DNA of 64,000 nt. It comes from Alphaproteobacteria bacterium MarineAlpha5_Bin12. GTDB lineage: Bacteria; Pseudomonadota; Alphaproteobacteria; HIMB59; GCA-002718135. Shown here piece by piece: positions 8,025 to 15,994 of the stretch. Numbering within the stretch: the first letter of the stretch is position 1; each line of letters starts with the position of its first letter. The stretch spans positions 1-64,000 of the forward strand of contig PTKS01000008.1 of assembly GCA_002937855.1 (NCBI GenBank), in the 5' to 3' direction. The notes below the pieces were generated by a model. It was not told where the DNA came from. It saw only the letters and a program-made list of their open reading frames with translations, and made no database searches. The translations under genes were made by a program, and so were the position numbers.

Positions 8025-9479
8025 TTAATTTGCTACTTTATTATCTTTAATTAATCTTTCAATAATTTTTTCACTTACTAATCTATATCCTTCATCGTTA
8101 TAATGCCCCTCTATTCTAAATGGAAATAATGATAATGGATCAAAATGATTATCAAATACTTCTTCTTTCATATTTAAATAAGAGATATTTAGAGATTTAA
8201 TATTTTGTTCAACATCTTCTTTATATAAGTCTGTTTTATATTCAAGAGGAATGCTTTTAAAGGTATTTTTTTTATCTACTTGATGGATTGAAGGGAGGTA
8301 TACAACATATAAAGAACCGCCCCATTCATCTATATTTTGTTGTGTCTTTTTAAATATATTTAAATGAGTTTTAATAATATCTTCAATTTTTGTAGATTTA
8401 GGAATTAAACTGAACAAAGATCTAGTATTAGAAAGTTTTATAAAGTCATAAAATGCTGCCCGTTTTACAATGCTATCTAATCTTTTATCATAGTTTTGTA
8501 ATTCATTATTAATAAGTTTTTTTAAAGCTGCATCAATGAAAATTTGATTATCCATTAATTTTTGAGAAAAATCATTATTTGAAAGATATTTATTCAATAA
8601 AGGAGATCGTATCTCATCTATCATATCATACAAGTCATTCATAAAATAAAACCAAATAACAATTTTGGGTTTAATTGGTTCTACGTACTCTTTAAATGCA
8701 GCATACTGCAATAGAGGACCTGAGCCAGCAATTCCATAATTTAGAACATTTAAGTTCTTTTTTCTTAAGTGAGCTCCAATATTCTTATCACTTTTAACAC
8801 ACCATCCTTTTGCAAAAGAATCTCCCAATATAGCTATATCCACCGCATTATTTGAATATGATTTCTTTGGATTGTTAAATCCAAATTTATCAGTATCATA
8901 AATTAACCACTGACCATCTTCATTGCAAGATAATGTTTGACTATTAGAAATACTTCCAAGTGGGAAAAAAAAATTTTTATCAAATTCAATGCCATTTATA
9001 TATTCATCAGTTCTTAAGTATACAACAGGATGAATTTCAGGATTTATAAATATGTTATTTTTTTTAAAATCATTAATAACTTCTACTCTATTTCTGAGAT
9101 CAAATTCTATATTGCTTTGATTTGCTCTTACTATCCTTTCTTCATTCCAATCAGGGATTTTTGCAAATTTATTACCATATACAATCATATATAATTCAAA
9201 AGAATATAAAGAAAATCCAATTGAAACAATTATTATTACAAAATATATTTTAAAATTATTTTTTAATCTTAATATCCAACTATTCAAAAAAATAAATATT
9301 GATGCAAATAAAATGAAATAAAAATAAAATAAATTTGAAGAAATAAAACCTCCGCGAATATATATTTTATAGGAAGCAAATAATGTAAATAAAATTAAAA
9401 TAAATATAAGAAATATAATTATTAAATTAGCAAAAAAAAATAATGAATTATTCTTTTTTTCATATATATTTTTTTGCAT
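8025..9479 (-). CDS. Membrane-anchored SGNH-hydrolase-like protein
   Basis: This 484-residue protein has three hydrophobic segments in the first 100 residues (about 12-38, 48-70, 78-101) and then a large, probably extracytoplasmic, domain. GDS at 219-221, GIAGSGP at 249-255, ND at 281-282 and a C-terminal EGHYNDEGYRLV resemble blocks I, II, III and V of SGNH/GDSL esterases. The last block reads EGH where DGH is more usual. Related proteins act as O-acyl or polysaccharide-modifying enzymes, but no substrate can be named. It lies 12 bases upstream of the creatinase-like gene and may only share its transcript. Confidence 0.65.
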   Translation of the reverse strand: MQKNIYEKKNNSLFFFANLIIIFLIFILILFTLFASYKIYIRGGFISSNLFYFYFILFASIFIFLNSWILRLKNNFKIYFVIIIVSIGFSLYSFELYMIVYGNKFAKIPDWNEERIVRANQSNIEFDLRNRVEVINDFKKNNIFINPEIHPVVYLRTDEYINGIEFDKNFFFPLGSISNSQTLSCNEDGQWLIYDTDKFGFNNPKKSYSNNAVDIAILGDSFAKGWCVKSDKNIGAHLRKKNLNVLNYGIAGSGPLLQYAAFKEYVEPIKPKIVIWFYFMNDLYDMIDEIRSPLLNKYLSNNDFSQKLMDNQIFIDAALKKLINNELQNYDKRLDSIVKRAAFYDFIKLSNTRSLFSLIPKSTKIEDIIKTHLNIFKKTQQNIDEWGGSLYVVYLPSIHQVDKKNTFKSIPLEYKTDLYKEDVEQNIKSLNISYLNMKEEVFDNHFDPLSLFPFRIEGHYNDEGYRLVSEKIIERLIKDNKVAN

Positions 9480-9547
9480 AGACTTTTTTAAACTAAAAGA
9501 ATCTAATCTACACTATATTTTATATGAATTAAAATTATTTGATTATA

Positions 9548-10207
9548 TTAAAAAACACCGCCAAGACTTAAACTCGTAAGCGTAGCATCATCTTCCCAGC
9601 CATTTAACCCGTAAGAATCATAACCTAAACCAATTGATAACATGTTAAATTTATATTTAACTGATAACCCTATATACGGATCAACACCTGAGTTAAATAA
9701 ATTATTATTTACAAAATCATTTGCTGTTGTATTCGAAGCTTTTGTTCCTGATGTATCCCACATCAAAGCTCCACCTCTAAGTGCTGCATCAAAAGATGAG
9801 CCCGAGCCTAAGTGAAATGCACCGCCAAAACCAAAGCCTGTAATTTCTCTTTCAATTGTTTCAGCCGCAGTAAAATCAACTGGATTTGCAGTTCCATTGA
9901 GTGTAAACGAATCTATATCCCCTCCGTCACCTTTTATTTGGGTTGTGCCTAAATTAACATATGAAACTTCTCCAGATATAGAATCAGTAAGATATGTGCC
10001 TAGTATAATTGCATATCCATCATCATCAGTATCTATAGTTGTATTTGAGCTTGTATGGGCACTTGTTGCGTTTGCAACATCCACAGTATGAGCTGTAACA
10101 CCGTAACTAACATCTATATAAGATTCACCATTTTCTGCAAAAGCATTACTGTTTAGTAAAAGCCCAGTTGCAAAAATAGCTAAAACTGATAATTTATTTT
10201 TATACAT
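9548..10207 (-). CDS. Outer-membrane beta-barrel protein
   Basis: The first in-frame start (10243) would put 12 odd residues before a clean signal peptide, so I choose ATG 10207, giving MYKNKLSVLAIFATGLLLNSNAFA and cleavage after AFA (219 residues). The mature part has alternating strands (ISGEVSYVNLGTT, ITGFGFGGAFHLG, YIGLSVKYKFNMLSIGLGYD) and ends SLSLGGVF, a terminal Phe as expected for Bam-dependent barrel insertion. It looks like a small OmpA/OmpX-type or porin-like barrel with no known ligand. It is single-gene and divergent from gmd. Confidence 0.75.
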   Translation of the reverse strand: MYKNKLSVLAIFATGLLLNSNAFAENGESYIDVSYGVTAHTVDVANATSAHTSSNTTIDTDDDGYAIILGTYLTDSISGEVSYVNLGTTQIKGDGGDIDSFTLNGTANPVDFTAAETIEREITGFGFGGAFHLGSGSSFDAALRGGALMWDTSGTKASNTTANDFVNNNLFNSGVDPYIGLSVKYKFNMLSIGLGYDSYGLNGWEDDATLTSLSLGGVF

Positions 10208-10226
10208 AATAATGTTACTAAACCTT

Positions 10227-10252
10227 TTGATAATACAAATCAAGAGTATACT
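10227..10252 (+). promoter_or_regulatory. Possible promoter for gmd, overlapping the divergent one
   Basis: TTGATA (10227-10232) and TATACT (10247-10252) lie 24 bases before the gmd start codon. The 14-base spacer is short, so only the -10 element is convincing. The element overlaps the opposite-strand promoter almost completely. Confidence 0.35.
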
Positions 10253-10257
10253 GTAAA
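10230..10257 (-). promoter_or_regulatory. Promoter for the outer-membrane barrel gene
   Basis: Read leftwards, TTTACA (10257-10252) and TATTAT (10235-10230) are separated by 16 bases and lie about 25 bases before the ATG at 10207. This is a near-consensus housekeeping promoter in the only space available between two divergent genes. Confidence 0.5.
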
Positions 10258-10275
10258 AAAATTAAGGAGTGTAAA

Positions 10276-11247
10276 ATGCCTAAAATAGCTCTAATTTCTG
10301 GGATAACTGGGCAAGACGGTTCTTATTTGGCAGAATTCTTGCTTGATAAAGGTTACGAAGTTCATGGTATAGTTCGACGAGTAGCATTAGAGGATGAAAC
10401 TCATAGACTTTGGAGAATTAGAAATATACTTAATGATATAACTATACATGCCGCATCGTTAGAAAGCTTTGCAAGTATATTTAAAATCATTCATAAAATT
10501 TATCCTGACGAAGTATATCATTTAGCAGCGCAAAGTTATGTGAGTCATTCATTTGAAGATGAGTTCTCAACTTTAAACACAAATATAAATGGTACTCATC
10601 ATATGCTTTCTTCATTAAAAGAAGTAGGAAAGAATGTAAGATTTTATTTTGCAGCATCTTCAGAAATGTTTGGAAAAGTAGAAACAATTCCACAAAATGA
10701 AAAAACACAATTTCATCCTAGATCAGCTTACGGTATCTCTAAAGTAACAGGATATGAACTAACAAGAAATTATAGAGAAGCATACAACTTGCATGCTTCA
10801 AGTGGCATTCTCTTTAATCACGAGTCACCTAAAAGGGGTTTTGAATTTGTTACAAGAAAAATCACGCATTCAGTTGCAAGAATAAAAAAAGGGCTACAAG
10901 AAAAATTAAAGTTAGGAAACATTAAATCAAAAAGAGACTGGGGATATGCTAAAGATTACGTAATAGCTATGTGGCTAATGATGCAACAAGATGAGCCTGA
11001 TGATTTTGTTATAGGAACTGGGATCGAACATTCAGTAGAGCAATTTGCTAAAATAGCTTTTTCTCATGTTGGTTTAAATTATAAAGATTATATTATTAAA
11101 GATGAACGATTATTTAGGCCTGCCGAAGTAGATTCTTTAATTGCTGACTGTACAAAAGCTAAAACAAAACTGAATTGGAGTCCAAAGATATCTTTTGAAG
11201 AACTAATAGTAATGATGGTTGAAAACGATTTGAAGTTGATAAAATAA
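10276..11247 (+). CDS. gmd: GDP-mannose 4,6-dehydratase family protein
   Basis: Short-chain dehydrogenase/reductase of the extended type, 323 residues. It has GITGQDG at 9-15 for NADP, the SS pair at 128-129 in AASSEMFG, and Y152/K156 in AYGISK. NHESPKRGFEFVTRKI, RDWGYAKDYV and LFRPAEVDSLIADCTKAK are hallmark GMD segments. It converts GDP-mannose to GDP-4-keto-6-deoxymannose for fucose, rhamnose or perosamine-type surface sugars. The loop after VRR reads VALEDETHRLWRI instead of the usual SSSFNT-type sequence. AAGGAG at 10264-10269 is an ideal Shine-Dalgarno site. No partner reductase or glycosyltransferase is adjacent. Confidence 0.85.
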   Translation: MPKIALISGITGQDGSYLAEFLLDKGYEVHGIVRRVALEDETHRLWRIRNILNDITIHAASLESFASIFKIIHKIYPDEVYHLAAQSYVSHSFEDEFSTLNTNINGTHHMLSSLKEVGKNVRFYFAASSEMFGKVETIPQNEKTQFHPRSAYGISKVTGYELTRNYREAYNLHASSGILFNHESPKRGFEFVTRKITHSVARIKKGLQEKLKLGNIKSKRDWGYAKDYVIAMWLMMQQDEPDDFVIGTGIEHSVEQFAKIAFSHVGLNYKDYIIKDERLFRPAEVDSLIADCTKAKTKLNWSPKISFEELIVMMVENDLKLIK

Positions 11248-11259
11248 TTAAATTATTTT
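11241..11259. terminator. AT-only palindrome between convergent gmd and tadA
   Basis: A 19-base palindrome of 9-base arms around one base holds both stop codons (TAA 11245-11247 plus, and 11253-11255 minus). A T-rich tract follows on the plus strand. It may work as a weak bidirectional terminator, but it has no G-C pairs, so function is uncertain. Confidence 0.3.
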
Positions 11260-11705
11260 AATCTTATTTTTTTAAAAAAATTTCTTATTATTTTTGAACA
11301 TTCTTTTTCCATGATGCCCCCATATATTTCTGGCTTAAAATATGATTTGATATTTGTTATATCATTATTATGATAAGCTCCCTTCTTTTTATCGTAAGCG
11401 CCAAAAAAAACTTTTTTAATTCTTGCTTCACTTATAGCAGCGGCACACATCATACATGGTTCTAGAGTTACATAAATTGCAGTATTTTCAAGGTACTTTC
11501 TTTTAAGATTTTTAAGGCTTTTAGTTATTATTTCAATTTCTGCATGGGCTAATGGGTTAGATTTTGACATCATATTATTTCCAGATTTTTCAATTATTTT
11601 ACTATCTTGCAGATTAATTAAGATTGCGCCAACAGGGACCTCATTATTTATTTCTGCTTTTCTAGCTTCCAATAATGCAAGTTTCATCCACTCATCATTC
11701 AACAT
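11253..11705 (-). CDS. tadA: tRNA-specific adenosine deaminase
   Basis: Cytidine/deoxycytidylate deaminase fold, 150 residues. The zinc site is HAE (H54, catalytic E56) and PCMMC (C84, C87). VPVGAI and the C-terminal helix match TadA, which converts A34 to inosine in tRNA-Arg(ACG). The size is normal for a bacterial TadA. It is convergent with gmd and divergent from the following hydrolase gene; nothing is unusual in the sequence. Guanine deaminase-like members are an alternative but less likely. Confidence 0.88.
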   Translation of the reverse strand: MLNDEWMKLALLEARKAEINNEVPVGAILINLQDSKIIEKSGNNMMSKSNPLAHAEIEIITKSLKNLKRKYLENTAIYVTLEPCMMCAAAISEARIKKVFFGAYDKKKGAYHNNDITNIKSYFKPEIYGGIMEKECSKIIRNFFKKIRLK

Positions 11706-11759
11706 AATAATAAATTATATATACAATTTTAAATAAAATAGTTTAATTTAATTAAAAAT

Positions 11760-12476
11760 ATGAAAAAAAAACCTATAATAGGACTTACTTTGGATATAGA
11801 AAAACCAGGGGATTATTCAAAATTTGATTGGTATGCTATTAGAAAAAACTACATCGATTCAATTGAAAAACTAGGTGGCATAGCATTTCCATTACCTCAC
11901 AATTTAAATAATATTAATGAATATACTAAAATTATTGATGGTCTAATAATTACAGGTGGTAATTTCTCAATTTCACCAAAATTATATGGTGAAAAGACAT
12001 CTAAATTTTCTAAAAATCAAAAAATTGAGAGAACAAAATTTGAATACAGAATTTGTGAAAAATCTCTAAAAAATAATATTCCAGTTTTAGGAATTTGTGG
12101 AGGCGAGCAACTTCTTAATGTATATTTTGGAGGGACTCTCATTCAACACATAAAAACATATAAGTCAAAATCACTTAAGCATGAACAAGTTCAACCTCGT
12201 AACCAAACAAGCCATATAGTAAATATAAAAAAAAATACCAAACTATATAAAATAATAAAAAAAAATAAAATTAGAGTTAATAGTGCACATTATCAATCAG
12301 TAAAAAATGTTGGAAGAAATGTGATTGTTTCAGGCAATGCTGATGATGGTATAATAGAATCAATTGAAAATAACCATTATAAATGGTGTATTGGAGTTCA
12401 GTGGCATCCTGAATTTTTAATTACTAATACTGATAAATTAATCTTAAAAAATTTTTTATTAAATTGTAAAAAATAA
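11760..12476 (+). CDS. Class-I glutamine amidotransferase-like hydrolase (peptidase C26, PuuD-like)
   Basis: This 238-residue protein has the C26 pattern: N-terminal KPIIGLTLD, DGLIITGGN at 60-68, nucleophile C113 in GICGGEQLLN, and H216/E218 in GVQWHPEF. Relatives hydrolyse gamma-glutamyl-gamma-aminobutyrate or other gamma-glutamyl amides. Most relatives read GICRG around the nucleophile; here it is GICGG. The gene is 4 bases before the pseudouridine synthase gene and likely cotranscribed with it. Exact substrate cannot be told. Confidence 0.78.
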   Translation: MKKKPIIGLTLDIEKPGDYSKFDWYAIRKNYIDSIEKLGGIAFPLPHNLNNINEYTKIIDGLIITGGNFSISPKLYGEKTSKFSKNQKIERTKFEYRICEKSLKNNIPVLGICGGEQLLNVYFGGTLIQHIKTYKSKSLKHEQVQPRNQTSHIVNIKKNTKLYKIIKKNKIRVNSAHYQSVKNVGRNVIVSGNADDGIIESIENNHYKWCIGVQWHPEFLITNTDKLILKNFLLNCKK

Positions 12477-12480
12477 ATTA

Positions 12481-13188
12481 ATGAGAATAGCAAAATTTAT
12501 TTCACATTGCGGTTATTGTTCTAGAAGAGATGCAGAAAAATTAATTATAAAAAGTAAAGTAAAAATAAACTCTTTAATTTGTAATAATCCAGCAACAAAT
12601 GTTCTCATTAGTGATGAAATATTTATTAATAATAAAAAATTAAAATTACAAAAGAATATTAAATTATGGAAATTTTATAAACCTACTGGAGTTGTAACTA
12701 CATCAAGGGATGAAAAAGGTAGAAAAACGATATATGATTTGCTACCTAATTCATTATCTAAAATTATCAGTATTGGAAGATTAGATATTAATAGTGAAGG
12801 ATTGATTCTCCTGACAAATAATGGTGATCTAGCAAGATATTTTGAATTACCGAAGTCACAATTAAAAAGGGTTTATAAAGTAAAAGTCCAAGGTAATGTT
12901 GAAAAAAAGCAATTAGAATTTTTAAGAAAAGGTATTAAAATACAAGGTATAAAGTATAAACCAATAAAAGCAAAACTAGAAAAAAAACTAAATACAAATT
13001 CTTGGATTTATATGGAACTTATAGAAGGAAAAAATAGAGAAATAAGAAAAATTTGTGCTAATTTTAAATGGCGGGTAAATAAATTAATTAGAATAAAATA
13101 TGGTGAATTTGGAATTGGTAATCTCAAATATGGTGAAATTCAAGAAATAAAAAATCATATCTATAATGATAAAAATAGTTGGAGGTAA
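12481..13188 (+). CDS. rluB: rRNA pseudouridine synthase, RsuA/RluB family
   Basis: This 235-residue protein has an N-terminal S4 RNA-binding domain (MRIAKFISHCGYCSRRDAE) and a pseudouridine synthase domain with catalytic D102 in GRLDINSEGLILLTN. EGKNREIRKI near 182-191 is typical. It isomerises uridine in rRNA, probably in 23S (RluB) by resemblance, though RluE/RluF or RsuA specificity cannot be excluded. It overlaps rsmD by 23 bases, which suggests a coupled rRNA-modification pair. Confidence 0.85.
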   Translation: MRIAKFISHCGYCSRRDAEKLIIKSKVKINSLICNNPATNVLISDEIFINNKKLKLQKNIKLWKFYKPTGVVTTSRDEKGRKTIYDLLPNSLSKIISIGRLDINSEGLILLTNNGDLARYFELPKSQLKRVYKVKVQGNVEKKQLEFLRKGIKIQGIKYKPIKAKLEKKLNTNSWIYMELIEGKNREIRKICANFKWRVNKLIRIKYGEFGIGNLKYGEIQEIKNHIYNDKNSWR

Positions 13189-13738
13189 ATACAAAGGATC
13201 TAATCTTAATGTTCCATTAGGGAATAAAGTTAGACCCACTTCAATTGGCAAAAGAAAAATTATATTTGACATATTGACAAGTTTTTTTTTAAAACAAGAT
13301 AATATTGAAAACTATAATAATAAAATCATTTTGGATGGGTTTTCAGGTTCTGGTGCTATGGGAATAGAAGCAATATCCAGAGGTGCAAGTTTTTGCTATT
13401 TTTTTGATAAAGATAAATCAATTATCATAAATTTAAAAAAGAATTGTAAAAAAATTTTATTAAACAATCAGTATAAAATAATAAATTCTAATTTTGAGAA
13501 TTTGGATTATAATAAAATTAAAAATAAAATTGATATCGTTTTTATTGACCCACCTTATGAATATAATATTAATGAAAAAAAAATTGAAATTTTAAAAAAA
13601 ATTATTGCAGATGATGTTATTATTGTTATTGAAATAAGTTCAAAATCAAAAACACCTATAATAAGTTTTTTAGAAATATTTAACGAAAAGATAATAGGAA
13701 AAACTAAAATTATTTTTTATAAAAAATTATTTAAATAA
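13166..13738 (+). CDS. rsmD: 16S rRNA (guanine966-N2)-methyltransferase
   Basis: This 190-residue methyltransferase opens with the family signature IVGGKYKGSNLNVP and carries the RPTSIGKRKIIFDIL segment, the SAM loop DGFSGSGAMG (57-66) and the catalytic DPPY motif (128-131). All are diagnostic of RsmD. It starts inside the end of the upstream pseudouridine synthase gene and overlaps the convergent pgi gene by 8 bases. Length is normal. Confidence 0.92.
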   Translation: MIKIVGGKYKGSNLNVPLGNKVRPTSIGKRKIIFDILTSFFLKQDNIENYNNKIILDGFSGSGAMGIEAISRGASFCYFFDKDKSIIINLKKNCKKILLNNQYKIINSNFENLDYNKIKNKIDIVFIDPPYEYNINEKKIEILKKIIADDVIIVIEISSKSKTPIISFLEIFNEKIIGKTKIIFYKKLFK

Positions 13739-14978
13739 GATATTTTTTTGCTATTTTTTTTCCTTCTTCTACAGCAGGTTGATCAAAAATATTTACTTTA
13801 AAAATTTTCCCTATACAAATGACCTCTAAGAAGCAATACATGATTAATGAACCAAGAGATTCTTCATTAATTTTATTTATTAATATTTCTTTTACTGGCA
13901 AATTGTTATTAATCAAAGTTTGTATAGTTGCATTTTGCTCAGCTTCCATCAAATCACCAATTTTTTTTCCTGATAAGTAATTCATTTCAGATTTAAAAAA
14001 AGAATTTGAAGAAATAATAGGTCCTTTATTTGAATGATTTGATTTGATAATTGTAAAAAACTTATCTTTTGGTCCATCCAAAAAAAGTTGTAATTGACTA
14101 TGTTGATCAACTGTTCCCATAGAATGGAAAGGTGTGATACCATTTCCTTTTTTTCCCAAGCTTTCTGCCCATAATTGCCGATACCATATTCCAAAATTTT
14201 TTAATGCTTCACTATAAGTAAACAAAACATTTATATTTATATTAAAGTACTTTTGCATCAATACCATGATTACAGCTGATTCTATAGGCTTTAGATTCTT
14301 GTTAAGATAAAAATCATCCAAAACTTTTTTACCACCATACAAAAAGCTTTTAACATCAATTCCTACTAAAGCTGATGGTAATAATCCAACATTGCTGAAT
14401 ACAGAAAAACGACCGCCGATTTCTTCATTATGAATTAAAGTTTTGATTTTAAGCTTATCAGATAAAATTTTTAAAGGATTTTTATTATCTTCAGTAATAA
14501 TAAGAAAATTTTTTTTTATTTGTGATTTTAATTTCAATTCTTCAAATTTATTAATAATTGCTCCAAACTGAGCTAAGGTTTCTGGGGTTTTACCTGACTT
14601 AGAAATAACAATAAAAGCTGTTTTATTAAAATTTAATGAATCCAAAGTATTCTGAAAGTATATTGGATCTATGTCATAAAGAAATATAATTTTATCTTTT
14701 TTATATTTTTGATTAATTCCAATTAGAGCTTGTGATCCAAAACTTGATCCCCCAGTACCAAGAACACAAAATTTATTAAAATTTTTTTTAAATTTTTTTA
14801 CAATTTTTTCAATTTGTTGAAAATTATTTTTATCATTGACTTGGTTTAAAAATTTTGATTTTTTCAAATCAGAATCATTGAATACTTTTGGAATTAAATT
14901 GTCTAAAATTTTTTTATATTCTTTATTAAATTTTTTATTATTAAAACAATTCGTATATTTTATACTATTTAATTTCAT
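13731..14978 (-). CDS. pgi: Glucose-6-phosphate isomerase (short form)
   Basis: SIS-domain isomerase of 415 residues, shorter than the roughly 550-residue enterobacterial enzyme but like compact forms. Key segments are GTGGSSFGSQALIG (about 74-87), VISKSGKTPETLAQF, IGGRFSVFSNVGLLPS, and GTVDQHSQLQLFLDGP. It interconverts glucose 6-phosphate and fructose 6-phosphate. It is the distal gene of the ribF-ileS-lspA-DUF3035 group, 13 bases after the lipoprotein gene. A bifunctional phosphoglucose/phosphomannose isomerase is a less likely reading. Confidence 0.88.
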   Translation of the reverse strand: MKLNSIKYTNCFNNKKFNKEYKKILDNLIPKVFNDSDLKKSKFLNQVNDKNNFQQIEKIVKKFKKNFNKFCVLGTGGSSFGSQALIGINQKYKKDKIIFLYDIDPIYFQNTLDSLNFNKTAFIVISKSGKTPETLAQFGAIINKFEELKLKSQIKKNFLIITEDNKNPLKILSDKLKIKTLIHNEEIGGRFSVFSNVGLLPSALVGIDVKSFLYGGKKVLDDFYLNKNLKPIESAVIMVLMQKYFNININVLFTYSEALKNFGIWYRQLWAESLGKKGNGITPFHSMGTVDQHSQLQLFLDGPKDKFFTIIKSNHSNKGPIISSNSFFKSEMNYLSGKKIGDLMEAEQNATIQTLINNNLPVKEILINKINEESLGSLIMYCFLEVICIGKIFKVNIFDQPAVEEGKKIAKKYLI

Positions 14979-14991
14979 CTCAAATTATTTT

Positions 14992-15537
14992 CTAAAATAA
15001 TTTTTTTAGCAAACTCTCCTTTTTTTTTGGTCGGGTAGTTATTGGGACTGAACCTTCTAATATACTTTTATTGTTAAAAATATTATTTCTAATTCTTTCT
15101 GATTCTTTTGCTGCGTCCAATATTTCTTCATCATCCATATACCTTTCTCCACTAAAAACTCCCTTAGTTGATGACATATTTGCATAAAGCAAGTCTATTT
15201 CGTCCCTAATGTTTGAAGATGTTTCATTTGCCCCACTTTGATTTAAAATTGAATTTAGAGCAGAAGATTCTTTTGATTCATCTTTTTTGTTAGAATTTTC
15301 ATCCAAGCCTAACAAAATCTCTTTTGTTAATTCATCTTCTTTTTGAATTTTCTTCTTTGAAATTATTTCATCAGAAGGCAATACATTGTAATCTGGTGGA
15401 AGAGCTAGAGGGGGGTTATTAATAACTGCATACTCATCAATTACTTTTCTATTTACACCTGCAGAATCTCTTATTTGAGAACAACCAAATAAAAAAATAG
15501 TTAATAAGCTTGTTAGTATTACAAATAGATTATTCAT
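14992..15537 (-). CDS. DUF3035 lipoprotein (BamF-like)
   Basis: This 181-residue protein has a lipoprotein signal ending LFGCSQ, with lipidated C19. The mature part starts with a conserved stretch (PPLALPPDYNVLPSD) typical of the alphaproteobacterial DUF3035 family, in which a member was described as a component (BamF) of the outer-membrane barrel assembly complex in Caulobacter. The rest is charged and probably disordered, with a lysine-rich end. It overlaps lspA, the enzyme that would process its own signal peptide, by 8 bases. Confidence 0.72.
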   Translation of the reverse strand: MNNLFVILTSLLTIFLFGCSQIRDSAGVNRKVIDEYAVINNPPLALPPDYNVLPSDEIISKKKIQKEDELTKEILLGLDENSNKKDESKESSALNSILNQSGANETSSNIRDEIDLLYANMSSTKGVFSGERYMDDEEILDAAKESERIRNNIFNNKSILEGSVPITTRPKKKESLLKKLF

Positions 15538-15994
15538 TATTGTTTCTTATCCTATATTTATAATTTATATAAGTAGAAAAAATTAAAATAAATACTCCAA
15601 AAGTTATACCAATATCTGCAAAATTGAAAGCAGGCCAATAAAAATCTTTATAATGGAGAGATATAAAATCTACAACATAACCATTTATCAATCGATCTAT
15701 AAAATTACAAATACCTCCAGCTAATATGAATGTTAGAGCCCATTTTTCTAAATTTTCTTTTGATCTAAAGAGCCAAATAAACAATATAATTAGTATTAAG
15801 AATACAATTAATAGAATAAAAAAATTAGAAAGAATGTTTTCGAATAAACCGAAAGAAATTCCTCTGTTATGTATGTGAACTATATCAAAAAAATTATTAA
15901 TTGGATAAATAAAATTTGTTGGTAGATACTGAGTAATTAAAAATTTGGAAATTAAATCAATGGAAATTATAGCAGCAAGTAATGTTATTTTCAT
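15530..15994 (-). CDS. lspA: Lipoprotein signal peptidase II
   Basis: This 154-residue inner-membrane aspartyl protease has four membrane segments. The catalytic aspartates are D109 in NGYVVDFI and D127 in FNFADIGIT. The GGICNFIDRLINGYVVDF block is the family signature. It cleaves signal peptides of diacylglyceryl prolipoproteins. It overlaps ileS by 4 bases, the common ileS-lspA arrangement, and the next gene encodes a lipoprotein. Confidence 0.95.
   Translation of the reverse strand: MKITLLAAIISIDLISKFLITQYLPTNFIYPINNFFDIVHIHNRGISFGLFENILSNFFILLIVFLILIILFIWLFRSKENLEKWALTFILAGGICNFIDRLINGYVVDFISLHYKDFYWPAFNFADIGITFGVFILIFSTYINYKYRIRNNNE

Noticed and set aside
13731..14978. Truncated or decayed pgi
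   Set aside because: At 415 residues it is shorter than the E. coli enzyme, but all sugar-phosphate-binding segments are present and the frame is intact, matching compact forms.
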